Source: CBDFGQ01 sp965247295 (GTDB lineage Bacteria > Chloroflexota > Dehalococcoidia > Lucifugimonadales > JAGWBF01). Taken from it: a stretch of 64,000 bases of DNA. Below, piece after piece: positions 8,762-17,869 of the stretch (its first letter is position 1; the number at the start of each line of letters is the position of its first letter). Position numbers and translations under genes: made by a program. Where the stretch lies: NCBI GenBank assembly GCA_965247295.1, contig CBDFGQ010000008.1, forward strand, positions 372,001-436,000, read 5' to 3'. The notes beneath the pieces were generated by a model. The model ran no database searches and had not been told where the DNA came from. It was given only the letters and a program-made list of their open reading frames with translations.

Positions 8762-9813
8762 CTAAAGGCAAAGGGCTCTCGGCGGCGAAGGTGATAGCGT
8801 CACGAATTAGCCGCTCCATCGTCGTGTCGATCTCGTCCAACTCCTCTTTCTTAAAGACCTCCTCGTCCAGTACCCGGGTCCGAAAATGGATGAGAGGGTC
8901 CCGGTTACGCCAGTGGCTCTCCTCCTCCTCGGTGCGGTAGGTCATGGGGTTGTCGAATACCGTGTGCCCATAGTAGCGGTAGGTCTTGCACTCCAGGAGG
9001 GTGGGCCCCTGTCCCGAGCGGGCCCGCGCCACGGCGACACCAGCGGCATCGTAAACCGCGAACACGTCCATCCCGTCTACAACCGCACCTGGCATACTGT
9101 ATCCCGCCGCTCTGTCGGCCACGTTCTCTATCGACAGCGCGTACTCCACCGGGGTGGACTCAGCGTACTGGTTATTCTCGCAAACGAAGATGACCGGCAG
9201 CTTCCATACAGAGGCCAGGTTCATGCCCTCGTGGAGCACCCCCTGGTTGGCCCCTCCGGCGCCAAAGAAGGCCACCGCCACCTGCCCCGAGCCCTTGATG
9301 GAACTGGTCAGGGCAGCGCCCACGGCCAGGGGGACGCTGGCCGCGACCACGCCGTTTGTCCCGAGCATGCCCCTGCTCATGTCCGCGATGTGCACGGAGC
9401 CGCCCTTACCCTTGTTGGTGCCGGTGCTGCGGCCGAACAACTCGGCCATCATCAGCTTGGGTTCGACGCCCTTGGCTATACAGTGGCCATGGCCTCGATG
9501 GGTGCTGGCTATATAGTCGGTATCATATAGATGGGCGCAGACTCCAGTAGGCACCGCTTCCTGTCCCACGGACGAGTGGACAGAACCCGAAAGCCGCCTC
9601 TGTCCCATCTCATAGATGCCCAGCTCCTCAAAGTTTCGGATCGTGGCCATGGTCTCGTACCGCTTGCGCAGGGTCTCTCGGCTCAGGTCCATGGTGACCC
9701 CCTACACGGTAAATGGTGCCCTAGGCGTTGGTGGATGCCCCCAATGTGAGCATGGCCATAGAGCAAGTCAATAGGAGAGTCCGGAAGTAAGGGTCTCAGG
9801 TGCAGGCGGGACT

Positions 9814-10647
9814 TTAGGTAGCGGTCACCCTTACCGGATCACCGACGCCAGCCCCTACCTCTCTGGCAGCGCTGCCGTCTCTCACCGCCAGCTCCAGGTT
9901 GCCGTGGCCCCCAACGATGGCCAGTAGGCCTCCTCCCTCTGCGTAGGAGGGGCTCAGTCCCGCGATGCGGTGTCCCTTGATCTCGATGGCTATGTCCTTC
10001 CCGGAGTGCAGTCTATCAGAGGGGATGTCTGTAATCAGGTTGCCGAACCGGTCCACGTGCAGCACCCGACCTTCCAGCGTAGTACCATCCCACTGGGGCC
10101 GGCTTCGGGGTAGGCAGACGATGTGGGACACCTCATCGCCTACATCCTGTGGCGGGATGCCCAGCGAGAGGTGGGCCGCCACAGGGGCGAATATATCCCG
10201 GCCGTGGAAGGTAGAGCTAACGGGATCGCGCCAGAACTTGGGATTGGTGAGGTGGTACCCCCGGTAGCCGCGAGGTAGGACTTCCCTTGAGGTGTCTTTT
10301 GCGTCGGGGTCGTGGGGCTTCTCCTGCCCGAGCACGTAGCTAAGCACCCCGTTATCAGGCCCGAGGAATGTAGCCGAGGGAGCGACAAGGAGCAGGGCAC
10401 CTCGGGCCGTGCCGACTCCGGGATCCACCACGACCACATGAATGGTCCCACCGGGGAAGTACCGGTAGCCCTGGCCGATGACGAAGGCGCCTTCCAGAAC
10501 TGACTGGGGTTGTATCTGGTGAGTGATATCTACGATATTGGCCAGAGGGTTGATGCCCAGGATAACGCCCTTCATCTCCCCCACATACGTGTCCTTCGTC
10601 CCAAAATCCGTGGTGAGGGTGATAATAGGGGGTTCCAATGGATTCAT
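9814..10647 (-). CDS. SAM hydroxide adenosyltransferase (DUF62 family)
   Basis: 277 aa. It matches the family that splits S-adenosylmethionine to adenosine and methionine with water (related members make 5'-halo-adenosine). The N-terminal domain opens with PIITLTTDFGTKDTYVGEMK and carries IHVVVVDPGVGTARGALL and FLGPDNGVL; the C-terminal beta-barrel includes GRVLHVDRFGNLITDIP. Length is normal. No halogenase-like context is visible, so hydrolase activity is the default. It is followed 44 bp downstream of secG on the same strand and may be its operon partner. Confidence 0.9.
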   Translation of the reverse strand: MNPLEPPIITLTTDFGTKDTYVGEMKGVILGINPLANIVDITHQIQPQSVLEGAFVIGQGYRYFPGGTIHVVVVDPGVGTARGALLLVAPSATFLGPDNGVLSYVLGQEKPHDPDAKDTSREVLPRGYRGYHLTNPKFWRDPVSSTFHGRDIFAPVAAHLSLGIPPQDVGDEVSHIVCLPRSRPQWDGTTLEGRVLHVDRFGNLITDIPSDRLHSGKDIAIEIKGHRIAGLSPSYAEGGGLLAIVGGHGNLELAVRDGSAAREVGAGVGDPVRVTAT

Positions 10648-10691
10648 GTTCCGCCCCTTTCCGGTGGGGGAAGCGTCTGTGCCTACGGAAA

Positions 10692-10907
10692 CTAGATGAA
10701 CCTGACACTTATGATGGACATGAGGAGGAAGACCACGGCCAGCACGATGGTAAACTGAAAAAGGGTCTTTTCCACACCCCGACGGGTACGGAAGCTGGCC
10801 TGGGCGCTGCCAAAAAGCCCTGACCCCGTCTCGCGGACCTGCAATAGGATCACCAGAACCAGGATCATAGATACCAGTATCTGTGCGATGTTAAGCGACG
10901 TTGACAA
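10692..10907 (-). CDS. secG: Preprotein translocase subunit SecG
   Basis: 71 aa with two hydrophobic segments (about 6-24 and 49-68) separated by the typical Gly/Ser-rich loop ETGSGLFGSAQASFRTRRG. It assists SecYE in protein export across the cytoplasmic membrane. The start is TTG at 10907 preceded by GGGGTGAG; no ATG is available at a sensible place. It lies between gatB and the SAM hydroxide adenosyltransferase on the same strand. Confidence 0.9.
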   Translation of the reverse strand: MSTSLNIAQILVSMILVLVILLQVRETGSGLFGSAQASFRTRRGVEKTLFQFTIVLAVVFLLMSIISVRFI

Positions 10908-10991
10908 CTCTCACCCCACCCGTGATTCTAATACCCCGGCTTTTCTGCACTTTATAATACCAGGGCCGATACAAGCAGTTAAAGGAATCTG

Positions 10992-12476
10992 CTAGGCTGT
11001 TTTAAGGGCCTCCAGCTTCTCCTGCACCAGCTCGTTGACCAGGGCCGGCTTGGCCTTACCCTTGCTTATCTTCATAACCTGTCCCACCAGGTATTTGGCC
11101 GCCGTCTCCTTGCCCTTCAGATAGTCGGAGACGGCCTGGGGATTGGAGCTCATGGCCTCATCCACCGCCGACTCCACCACACGATGGTCGCTTATCTGTA
11201 CGTAGCCCCGCTCCTCGACGATGTCGCCCGGCGCCTTGCCCGTCTCGAAGCACTCCTCCAGCACCGTCTTGGCTAGGTTGGTGCTCAATGTACCCGCATC
11301 TATCAGCTCCACCAACTCCACCATGTAGGCCGGCGTGACCCTGGCTTCGTTGATCTCGATTCCGTTAAGGTTGAGGAGACGACCAAGCTCCACCAGCATC
11401 CAGTTGCCGATGCTTTTGGCCCGGCTCTTCAGTAGGTCAGGCGCAACCTGCTCCAGGCCCAGGCAAGCCTCGAAGTAGTCGATGGTGGCCTTAGAGGCCG
11501 TGAGGAGGCCGGCATCGTAGGTGCCCAAGCCGTAACGCTCCATGATCCGACTTCGGCGCATGGCGGGCAGCTCGGGTATATCGGCCCGTATCTCCTCCAC
11601 CCACCGCTCGTCGATCTCCAGCGGCGGCAGATCCGGCTCGGGAAAGTATCGGTAGTCGTGAGCATACTCCTTGGAGCGCTGGGACACGGTCACGCTTCGC
11701 TCCTCTATCCATCCCCGCGTCTCCTGCATCACCTTGCCCCCGTCCTCCAAGACCCTGCTCTGGCGGTCCACCTCATATTTTATGGCGTTGCTCACGGCCC
11801 GGAAGCTGTTCAGGTTCTTGACTTCGGCTCTAGACATGAACTCAATGGTGCCCACGGGCCGAATGCTCACATTGGCGTCGCAGCGGAAGCTGCCATCCTG
11901 CATGTTACCCGTCGTCACCCCCAGGTACGTGAGAATGGCGTGCAGGCTGGTGAGGTACAGCCACGCCTCCTCGGGGGACCGCATGTCCGGCTCGCTGACG
12001 ATCTCCATGAGGGGCACACCCGAGCGATTTACGTCCAGCAGGCTATAGGCCTCTTGCCCGGTCTCCCGTACGTGTTGCAGCTTGGCCACATCCTCCTCGA
12101 GGTGTACCCTGGTAATTCCTATCCTGGTCGCGTGGCCGTCCACGGGAGACCCGATATCCAGGTGGCCATTGGTGGCGATGGGCATTTCGTACTGGGAGAT
12201 CTGGTAGCCTTTCATCAGGTCCGGATACGGGTAATTCTTGCGGTCAAACTTGGTGTGGCGGGAGATGCTGCAGTCGAGAGAGAGACCCGTCATGATGGTG
12301 TATTTCACGGCCACACTGTTGATCACCGGCAGCACCCCGGGCATGCCTAGGCAGACGGGACAAACCAGGCTGTTGGGGGAAGCCGGCTGATAATCGGCGC
12401 GGCAGGAGCAGAACATCTTGCTGCGGGTGAGGAGCTGTACATGCACCTCTAGGCCTATTACAGGTTCGTATTCCAT
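10992..12476 (-). CDS. gatB: Asp-tRNA(Asn)/Glu-tRNA(Gln) amidotransferase subunit B
   Basis: 494 aa from ATG 12476 (MEYEPVIGLEVHVQL), with AGGAAGAGGGG just upstream; the longer open frame back to 12593 overlaps pcm and is not used. GatB phosphorylates the misacylated Glu/Asp on the tRNA and passes it to ammonia from GatA. Family marks: PVIGLEVHVQLLTRSKMFC, two Cys pairs CSC and CPVC for zinc, SQYEMPIATNGHLDI, DVNRSGVPLMEIVSEPD, and a C-terminal YqeY-like tail (VGQVMKISKGKAKPALVNEL). gatC and gatA are not adjacent; a GatC-like gene and an amidase lie at 62897-64000. Confidence 0.96.
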   Translation of the reverse strand: MEYEPVIGLEVHVQLLTRSKMFCSCRADYQPASPNSLVCPVCLGMPGVLPVINSVAVKYTIMTGLSLDCSISRHTKFDRKNYPYPDLMKGYQISQYEMPIATNGHLDIGSPVDGHATRIGITRVHLEEDVAKLQHVRETGQEAYSLLDVNRSGVPLMEIVSEPDMRSPEEAWLYLTSLHAILTYLGVTTGNMQDGSFRCDANVSIRPVGTIEFMSRAEVKNLNSFRAVSNAIKYEVDRQSRVLEDGGKVMQETRGWIEERSVTVSQRSKEYAHDYRYFPEPDLPPLEIDERWVEEIRADIPELPAMRRSRIMERYGLGTYDAGLLTASKATIDYFEACLGLEQVAPDLLKSRAKSIGNWMLVELGRLLNLNGIEINEARVTPAYMVELVELIDAGTLSTNLAKTVLEECFETGKAPGDIVEERGYVQISDHRVVESAVDEAMSSNPQAVSDYLKGKETAAKYLVGQVMKISKGKAKPALVNELVQEKLEALKTA

Positions 12477-12589
12477 CCCCCTCTTCCTGATGGAGGCCGC
12501 TCCTCCAAGACCAGTCACGCTTCCCCACGTGTGCCAACCGCCAGCTTCAGTATAGCAGTGTGCTCTGGTGGGTGACAACGCCGGTGCCC

Positions 12590-13252
12590 TCACGTTTCTT
12601 CGTAGTCCTCGGGCCAGGCATCGCTGCCTATGAGGGGCACAAACCGGCAGGGGCCCAGCATAGACACGGTGGGGCCCTCGTCGGTCCTGAGCACCTTAAC
12701 CAGCTCCTGGTCCTTGATCGTCCCTATCGGTATCACCAGGCGGCCTCCCACCGCCATCTGCTCCAGAAGGATCTGGGGCAACCTGGGAGCTGCGGCGGCC
12801 ACAATGATCGCGTCGTAGGGCCCTTCTTCCGGGCATCCAAGGCTGCTCCCCGCGACCCTTACCTCGACGTTGTCGTATTCGAGGGACCGCAGGGTGGATG
12901 CCGCCTCCTGCGCCAGGCTGGAAATCCGCTCGAGAGAGAGGACCCTTCCATCTGGTACGAGGTGTGACAGGATAGCCGCCTGGTAGCCGCTGCCTGTGCC
13001 CAGCTCCATCACCGACTCCATCCCGCGCAACGCCAGGGCGCTGGCCATGAGGCCGACGATGTAGGGTTGGGAGATGGTCTGCCCCTCTCCTATGGGTAGG
13101 GGCGCGTCCTTGTATGCCAGGTGACGGCTGTCGGGGGGTACGAACAGCTCTCGGGGTATGCCTTCCATGGCGCTTAAGACCTTTTCGTCGCGTAGTTCCC
13201 GGCGAAGGGTGTTGAATAGGAGCTTTTTGTCTCTTTTCATGCTCCTTTCCAA
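12590..13252 (-). CDS. pcm: Protein-L-isoaspartate O-methyltransferase
   Basis: 220 aa. It repairs isoaspartyl residues in damaged proteins using SAM. It shows the PCMT signature (GEGQTISQPYIVGLMASAL) and SAM motif I ELGTGSGYQAA. I keep the TTG start at 13252: GGGGGTGAT lies 8 bases upstream (counting from the GGGGG core), a near-perfect ribosome site, whereas ATG 13240 would have its purine run only one base away. The stop lies about 110 bp upstream of the gatB ATG, so the two are probably one transcript. Confidence 0.93.
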   Translation of the reverse strand: MERSMKRDKKLLFNTLRRELRDEKVLSAMEGIPRELFVPPDSRHLAYKDAPLPIGEGQTISQPYIVGLMASALALRGMESVMELGTGSGYQAAILSHLVPDGRVLSLERISSLAQEAASTLRSLEYDNVEVRVAGSSLGCPEEGPYDAIIVAAAAPRLPQILLEQMAVGGRLVIPIGTIKDQELVKVLRTDEGPTVSMLGPCRFVPLIGSDAWPEDYEET

Positions 13253-13366
13253 TTACATCACCCCCTAACCGTACTCACTATATCACCGCAGCCAGTATCT
13301 AACAACTTTAACGTTGGCGGACGTCAATCTTCGATTTCCAACTCCATTTCCACCCTGCTCCGCCAT

Positions 13367-13395
13367 TTGACCATTTTGCCCCTTGCCGATAGAAT
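13367..13395 (+). promoter_or_regulatory. Sigma70-type promoter for the first gamma-glutamyltransferase
   Basis: TTGACC (13367-13372), a 17-bp spacer and TAGAAT (13390-13395), about 85 bp upstream of the GTG start at 13480, in the divergent region between pcm and this gene. Confidence 0.55.
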
Positions 13396-13479
13396 GGCGA
13401 AAACGTGGCGGCGCGCGATCACCGTGGGTTGCCTGGGCACATTTCTTGGCGTCAATCTCATGTGTCAGGAGGGACGGTC

Positions 13480-15291
13480 GTGGTAGGGCATAAAGGAGCT
13501 ATTCCGGTCATTCACTCAGAGGCCAATGGGTACGCCACCGGTAGACCCGTAGTCCATGGTGCGCATGGTCTGGTAGCGGCAGGGCACCACCTCACGACCA
13601 TGTCGGCGGTGCGCATCCTTCTGGACGGGGGCAACGCCTTCGATGCCGCCGCCGCCGCGGGGTTCACCGCGGCCGTGGTGGAACCCACCGCGTCCTACTC
13701 CCTGGCTGCCGAAGGGTTATTCATGCTTTACAGTGCCTCTACCCGCCAGGTCCGGGTTCTTAGCGGGCAGGGGGTCGCTGCGGGAGCGGCCACGGTGGAG
13801 CTATTCAAGGAGAGGGGCCTGGACAAGATCCCGACGGGCCCCGGTCCCAACTCCGAGCTGTCATTTACGGTACCGGGGGTTGTGGACGCCTTTATCTCCA
13901 TGCTGGAGACCTACGGCACAAAGACTCTCGGCGATGTGGTGGCGCCTGCCCTCGACTACGCCCAACGCGGATTCCCCATGTACGACTTCATGCGACGCCG
14001 GCTCCAGATCAGGGAGACCCGGGAGCAGTTCAAGAACTATCCCCCTGGCGGCATGGAGGTGTTCTTTCCTGGGGGACAGCCCCACCAGGTAGGCCAGATG
14101 CTGGTCCAGCCGCAGTTGGGAGCCACCCTTGGGAAACTGGTGCAGGCGGAGCAGGAGGCAGCGGGCGACCGCCTGGAAGGTCTACGGGCGGCCCGGGATG
14201 TGTTCTATAAGGGCGACGTGGCCAGGACCATCGTCCAATGCTCCGACGGAGTGGGAGGGCTGCTTGCCTTGGAAGACCTGGCCAACTACAGGGCCAGGTT
14301 CGAGGAGCCCATAAGCACGGCGTACATGGGCTACGAGATTTGCGCCCAGTCCACCTGGACCCAAGGGGCGTTGTTACTCCAGGCGCTAAATATCCTGGAG
14401 CGCTTCGACTTGCCGACTATGGGACACAACACGCCCCAGTACGTACACACTGTCATCGAAACCCTCAAGCTGGCGTTCGCCGACCGGGAGCGGTACTATG
14501 GCGACCCGGAGTTTGCCACCGTGCCCCTAGACGGTCTCCTATCCAAGGAGTACGCGGCCCAGAGAGCTAAACTTATCGACCCGAACAGTGCCTGTCCCAT
14601 GCTTCCCGAGGCCGGCGACCCTTGGAGCTACGCCAGTACAGGCGTACAGCCAGCGACGGGCGTGATGGCAACGCCTACCCCTACTGGGGGAGACGCCGGG
14701 GGCGACGCCGAAGGTGGGACAACCCACTTTGTCGTCATAGACCGGGACGGGAATATGGTGTGTGCCACTCCCAGCGGGGGCGCATTCGGCAAATCGGTCT
14801 TCTTCCCCGAGCTAGGCTGTACCCTGAGCACCCGCAGCGAGATGTTCTTCCTGGCCGCCGACCACCCCAATGGGCTGCAGCCCGGCAAGAGGCCCCGCAC
14901 AACCCTGGTCAACTACATGGTCTGCAAGGACGGCCAGCCCGTCATGACCATCGGCTGCCCCGGTGGGGACAATCAGGCCCAGGCCGATCTCCAGCTCATC
15001 CTAAACGTCCTGGTATTTGGAATGGACCCGCAGCAGGCGGTCGAGGCGCCTCGGTTCTCCACCCAGAGCGTGCCCAACTCCTTCTATCCCCATGTCTACC
15101 TGCCGGGACAACTGGGCGTGGAGCGAGGAATATCGGGGGAGGTCCGCGCCAGCCTGGCGACCCTGGGACACAAGGTCGTGGACGCCGACAACTGCGGCAT
15201 CGGCGCCATCGTCGCCACACGCGATCCCGAGACGGGCGCGATGAGCGCAGGGGCCGACCCCCGACGAACAAGCTCCGCCATCGCGTGGTGA
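13480..15291 (+). CDS. Gamma-glutamyltransferase family protein (first copy)
   Basis: 603 aa from GTG 13480, chosen because AGGAGGG lies 7 bases upstream; the longer frame from 13405 has no ribosome site. It is an Ntn-hydrolase of the GGT family, made as a precursor that cleaves itself before a Thr. Large-subunit marks: GLVAAGHHLTTMSAVRILLD and GGNAFDAAAAAGFTAAVVEP. The processing Thr is in GGTTHFVVIDRDGNMVCATP; the oxyanion/substrate loops GKRPRTTL and CPGGDNQAQADLQLI follow. No signal peptide is seen, so a cytoplasmic peptidase or acylase role is as likely as glutathione breakdown. A paralogue lies at 36656-38389. Confidence 0.9.
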   Translation: MVGHKGAIPVIHSEANGYATGRPVVHGAHGLVAAGHHLTTMSAVRILLDGGNAFDAAAAAGFTAAVVEPTASYSLAAEGLFMLYSASTRQVRVLSGQGVAAGAATVELFKERGLDKIPTGPGPNSELSFTVPGVVDAFISMLETYGTKTLGDVVAPALDYAQRGFPMYDFMRRRLQIRETREQFKNYPPGGMEVFFPGGQPHQVGQMLVQPQLGATLGKLVQAEQEAAGDRLEGLRAARDVFYKGDVARTIVQCSDGVGGLLALEDLANYRARFEEPISTAYMGYEICAQSTWTQGALLLQALNILERFDLPTMGHNTPQYVHTVIETLKLAFADRERYYGDPEFATVPLDGLLSKEYAAQRAKLIDPNSACPMLPEAGDPWSYASTGVQPATGVMATPTPTGGDAGGDAEGGTTHFVVIDRDGNMVCATPSGGAFGKSVFFPELGCTLSTRSEMFFLAADHPNGLQPGKRPRTTLVNYMVCKDGQPVMTIGCPGGDNQAQADLQLILNVLVFGMDPQQAVEAPRFSTQSVPNSFYPHVYLPGQLGVERGISGEVRASLATLGHKVVDADNCGIGAIVATRDPETGAMSAGADPRRTSSAIAW

Positions 15292-15367
15292 GCATTATTG
15301 CTCCGGGCCCAAGTTACCTGCTATCATAGTGTCAGATAGCAGTCGGACGGTTGAGAGGGAGTACGTT

Positions 15368-15577
15368 ATGCCGAGGTTGGGACCTCTGGAGCTAGCCATC
15401 ATTCTGGTCATAGTCCTGCTTATCTTCGGAGTGGGCAGACTGCCTCAGATCGGCTCCTCCCTTGGCCGCAGTATGAGGGCATTCAAGAGCGCCATTACGG
15501 GCGAGGACGATGGGGAGCCCGAAGGGGCCAAGGGTGGGAAGGTCAAGTCTTCGGCCAAGGACGACCAATCATCGTAA
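15368..15577 (+). CDS. tatA: Sec-independent translocase protein TatA
   Basis: 69 aa from ATG 15368 (MPRLGPLELAIILVIVLL), with AGAGGGAG 7 bases upstream; the extension to 15329 is unlikely. One N-terminal membrane helix, the FGVGRLPQIGSSLGRSMRAF amphipathic helix, and an acidic then basic tail are the TatA layout. It forms the pore for folded twin-arginine substrates. It converges on tatC, with only about 50 bp between the stops. Confidence 0.92.
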   Translation: MPRLGPLELAIILVIVLLIFGVGRLPQIGSSLGRSMRAFKSAITGEDDGEPEGAKGGKVKSSAKDDQSS

Positions 15578-15628
15578 TGTGGGAGCCGCCGGGTTTACCA
15601 TCGTAAGTCGAGCCGTTATGTGTGACCG

Positions 15629-16396
15629 CTACGACCCTGGAGTGGCCGCCTCTGTGTAGGGCTGGGGCCTACCGCGGGCCGCCAACTTGGCAAGCCATAT
15701 TCCCAGCTCGTATAGGATTATCAAGGGGATTGCCACCAGCGACTGGTTCACGGGGTCGAAGGTGGGAGTGATAAGGGCCCCCAGGATGAAGGCGACAACC
15801 ACCCAGTACCTCCTCCATCTGGCGAACCCCCTCGCGGATACTACGCCTAGCTTGGCCAAAAGGAACATCACCAGAGGTGTCTCGAAGACAACGCCCAGCC
15901 AAAACAGCAGCATGACCATGACGTTGACGTAGTTACCGATTCGTATCATAGGCGTGGCCAGGTCGCTGCCCCAGGTCAGCAGAAAGTTTATGGCGGGTGG
16001 GATGAGCACGAAGTACCCAAAGGCAACGCCCGCCGCAAAGGCAAGTAAAACTCCCGGCATAAAGGCGAACAGGTATCGTTTCTCCCTGCCCGTGAGGCCC
16101 GGCGCGACGAACATGATGACTTGATAAACAATTATGGGGGACGCCATCACCACGCCCGAGACCAGTGATACTTTGACCGTTACCGCCAGCATCTCCGTAA
16201 CTTCTATGAACACCAGGCCGGACTCGCCACCAGTGGCCGCAGTGAGGTCGGGGGCGGGGCGCAGCAGCAGGCGGACAATCTGCTTGTAGAAGACGAAGGC
16301 CACGGCGGTGGTCACTATCGTGGCCAGGGCTGCTATGGTGAGCCGCTTGCGCAGTTCCTCGAGGTGGTTTAAGAGGGGGCGGTCACCGCTCTTCAA
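15629..16396 (-). CDS. tatC: Sec-independent translocase protein TatC
   Basis: 255 aa, six hydrophobic segments, and the family signature LLNHLEELRKRLTIAALA at the N-terminus. It is the twin-arginine receptor in the cytoplasmic membrane. It starts with TTG at 16396, and the preceding gene stops within it (TTGA overlap), so translation is coupled to the TatB-like gene upstream. Confidence 0.93.
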   Translation of the reverse strand: MKSGDRPLLNHLEELRKRLTIAALATIVTTAVAFVFYKQIVRLLLRPAPDLTAATGGESGLVFIEVTEMLAVTVKVSLVSGVVMASPIIVYQVIMFVAPGLTGREKRYLFAFMPGVLLAFAAGVAFGYFVLIPPAINFLLTWGSDLATPMIRIGNYVNVMVMLLFWLGVVFETPLVMFLLAKLGVVSARGFARWRRYWVVVAFILGALITPTFDPVNQSLVAIPLIILYELGIWLAKLAARGRPQPYTEAATPGS

Positions 16397-16632
16397 CGGC
16401 GTTCCTCAGGGGTATGACCTCTTTCGTGATCGGGCCCCTCGCTCTCTGTAATCTCCCGTCCCAGCTGTCGCTGCTCCTCTTCCACTGTGCGGGAAAAGTC
16501 ACTCATGGCCCGGCGCACCTCACCCAGCACCTTCCCCGCGGTCCTGGCCATACTCACCGTTCTACTGGGGCCCAGGACGACCAGGGCCAAGACCGCGATC
16601 ACCAGCAGCTCCAGAACACCTACGCCAGCCAA
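16393..16632 (-). CDS. TatA/TatB-family translocase subunit, TatB position
   Basis: 79 aa. One N-terminal helix (VGVLELLVIAVLALVVLGPS), then RTVSMARTAGKVLGEVRRAM and a charged tail. The position directly before tatC and the Pro in VVLGPS fit TatB, the partner that hands substrates to TatC, but TatA and TatB cannot be firmly separated by sequence in these phyla. Overlaps tatC by 4 bases. Confidence 0.85.
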   Translation of the reverse strand: MAGVGVLELLVIAVLALVVLGPSRTVSMARTAGKVLGEVRRAMSDFSRTVEEEQRQLGREITESEGPDHERGHTPEERR

Positions 16633-16656
16633 CCGAGTCCTCTCCCTTCTAAGACT

Positions 16657-17301
16657 TTATCCGACGCCCTTGAGGGGGCAGCTGCGACATTCCTCCGGCA
16701 CCCGGGTACAGGCCTTGTTTCCGAATTCAAGTCCAGCCTCCGTCAGCAGATCCACCAGCAGGCACAGGGGTAGCCCCATGACGTTGGGATAACAGCCCTC
16801 AATATGGGCGGCGGGCTGGAAGATAGGGTCCTGTACCGCGTAGGCGCCAGCCTTGTCCATAGGCTCGCCAGACGCTACGTAGGCCTCCAGCTCCGCATTA
16901 GAATACGTCCGCATGCTCACTGTGGTGACCAGGCTGCCCAGACCGGCCTGCCTGCTGGGGGCATCGACCACGGCCAGGCCCGAGAACACCATATGCTCCC
17001 TACCGCGAAGCCTTCTCAGCATGGCCCTGGCATCGGCGACGTCGGCGGGCTTCCCCATGATCTCCCCGTCCAGGACCACGATGCTGTCCGCGCCCAGGAC
17101 GAGCCCACCTGGTAAGGACTGGGCCACATCGCTCGCCTTGGACAGGGCCAAGCGCTCCACCAGCTGTCCGGGGCCCTCCCCAGGCAGCGCGGCCTCCTCG
17201 ACGAAGGGCGGTACCACACGAAACTCCAGGCCCAGATAAGACAGCAGCTCACGCCTTCTCGGGGATCTGGATGCTAGAACAAGCTTGCCGTTGCATACCA
17301 T
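16657..17301 (-). CDS. maf: Maf-family nucleoside triphosphate pyrophosphatase
   Basis: 214 aa. It hydrolyses non-canonical or surplus NTPs (dTTP/UTP-type in many Maf proteins) to the monophosphate and pyrophosphate. Motifs: LVLASRSPRRRELLSYLGL at the N-terminus, VLGADSIVVLDGEIMGKP, and DKAGAYAVQDP with GCYPNVMGLPL near the end. It lies 24 bp upstream of the TatB-like gene on the same strand, so a maf-tatB-tatC operon is likely. Confidence 0.93.
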   Translation of the reverse strand: MVCNGKLVLASRSPRRRELLSYLGLEFRVVPPFVEEAALPGEGPGQLVERLALSKASDVAQSLPGGLVLGADSIVVLDGEIMGKPADVADARAMLRRLRGREHMVFSGLAVVDAPSRQAGLGSLVTTVSMRTYSNAELEAYVASGEPMDKAGAYAVQDPIFQPAAHIEGCYPNVMGLPLCLLVDLLTEAGLEFGNKACTRVPEECRSCPLKGVG

Positions 17302-17512
17302 TCGCGGCTCCCCTTCGTAACACTATAAACCAGGGTATCACCTAATGCCAAGATACGCGCATCTCCACCTGCCTGCACCATCCTGGGGAGGCCAGTTGAC
17401 CAATACCCCACGGAGATATACACTGAACCTGCCTGGTAGGCCATCGTGAACCTCAGGGTGACTTCGATAATCTAATTAGTCAGGAACACAAAATACCTTG
17501 GTAAGGAGCGTT

Positions 17513-17839
17513 ATGCCGGGACCATTTGTCGTCAGCGATGCCGATTTCGATGAGAAGGTGCTAAAGTCTGACCTGCCGGTGCTGGTGGACTTCTGGGCCG
17601 ACTGGTGCATGCCATGCAAGATGATCGCGCCCATAGTGGAAGAACTATCCCAGGAATACGATGGTAAGCTGGGTTTCGCCAAGCTGGATGTGGACTCAAA
17701 CCCCAAGACCGCTATGGCCTTTGGCGTGAGGAGCATACCCACTCTGCTGGTATTCAAAGGGGGGCAGCCCGTAGACCAGATAGTGGGCGCCGTGCCGAAA
17801 CAGATCCTGAAGAAGAAGATAGACTCGGCCCTGAGTTAG
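17513..17839 (+). CDS. trx: Thioredoxin with CMPC active site
   Basis: 108 aa from ATG 17513 (AAGGAG 4 bases upstream; the TTG at 17498 is less likely). Standard single-domain thioredoxin: VLVDFWADW, active-site Cys32-Met-Pro-Cys35, cis-Pro in RSIPTLLVFKGG, and a closing helix. The usual dipeptide is Gly-Pro; Met-Pro occurs in some anaerobe and Chloroflexota thioredoxins and may shift the redox potential. It sits directly before selC. Confidence 0.94.
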   Translation: MPGPFVVSDADFDEKVLKSDLPVLVDFWADWCMPCKMIAPIVEELSQEYDGKLGFAKLDVDSNPKTAMAFGVRSIPTLLVFKGGQPVDQIVGAVPKQILKKKIDSALS

Positions 17840-17869
17840 CGGCCTCAACGGCTCAGGGAGCCTGGGGTC

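Larger units (their letters stand above)
7347..9692 (-). pseudogene. 2-oxoacid dehydrogenase E1 alpha subunit, split by an IS element
   Basis: The 5' part runs from ATG 9692 (AGGGGGT upstream) to about 8766 and encodes about 309 residues ending AESPLPL. The last 26 residues (EEEVYSDVYVDYPIAELKRG and a short tail) resume at 7427 and stop at 7347. Removing 7428-8761 plus one target copy rejoins them in frame as AESPLPLEEEVYSDVY, giving a normal length of about 335 residues. The ThDP/Mg motif is also altered: FFGAGGANQG replaces the family's GDG, the Mg-binding Asp having become Ala, while the later ENN is kept. The gene is dead; with E1 beta it once formed an alpha2beta2 decarboxylase of the pyruvate/acetoin/branched-chain type. 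Confidence 0.88.

Noticed and set aside
12477..12593. Extended GatB N-terminus
   Set aside because: The added 39 residues are not GatB-like, overlap pcm, and a ribosome site precedes the internal ATG at 12476.
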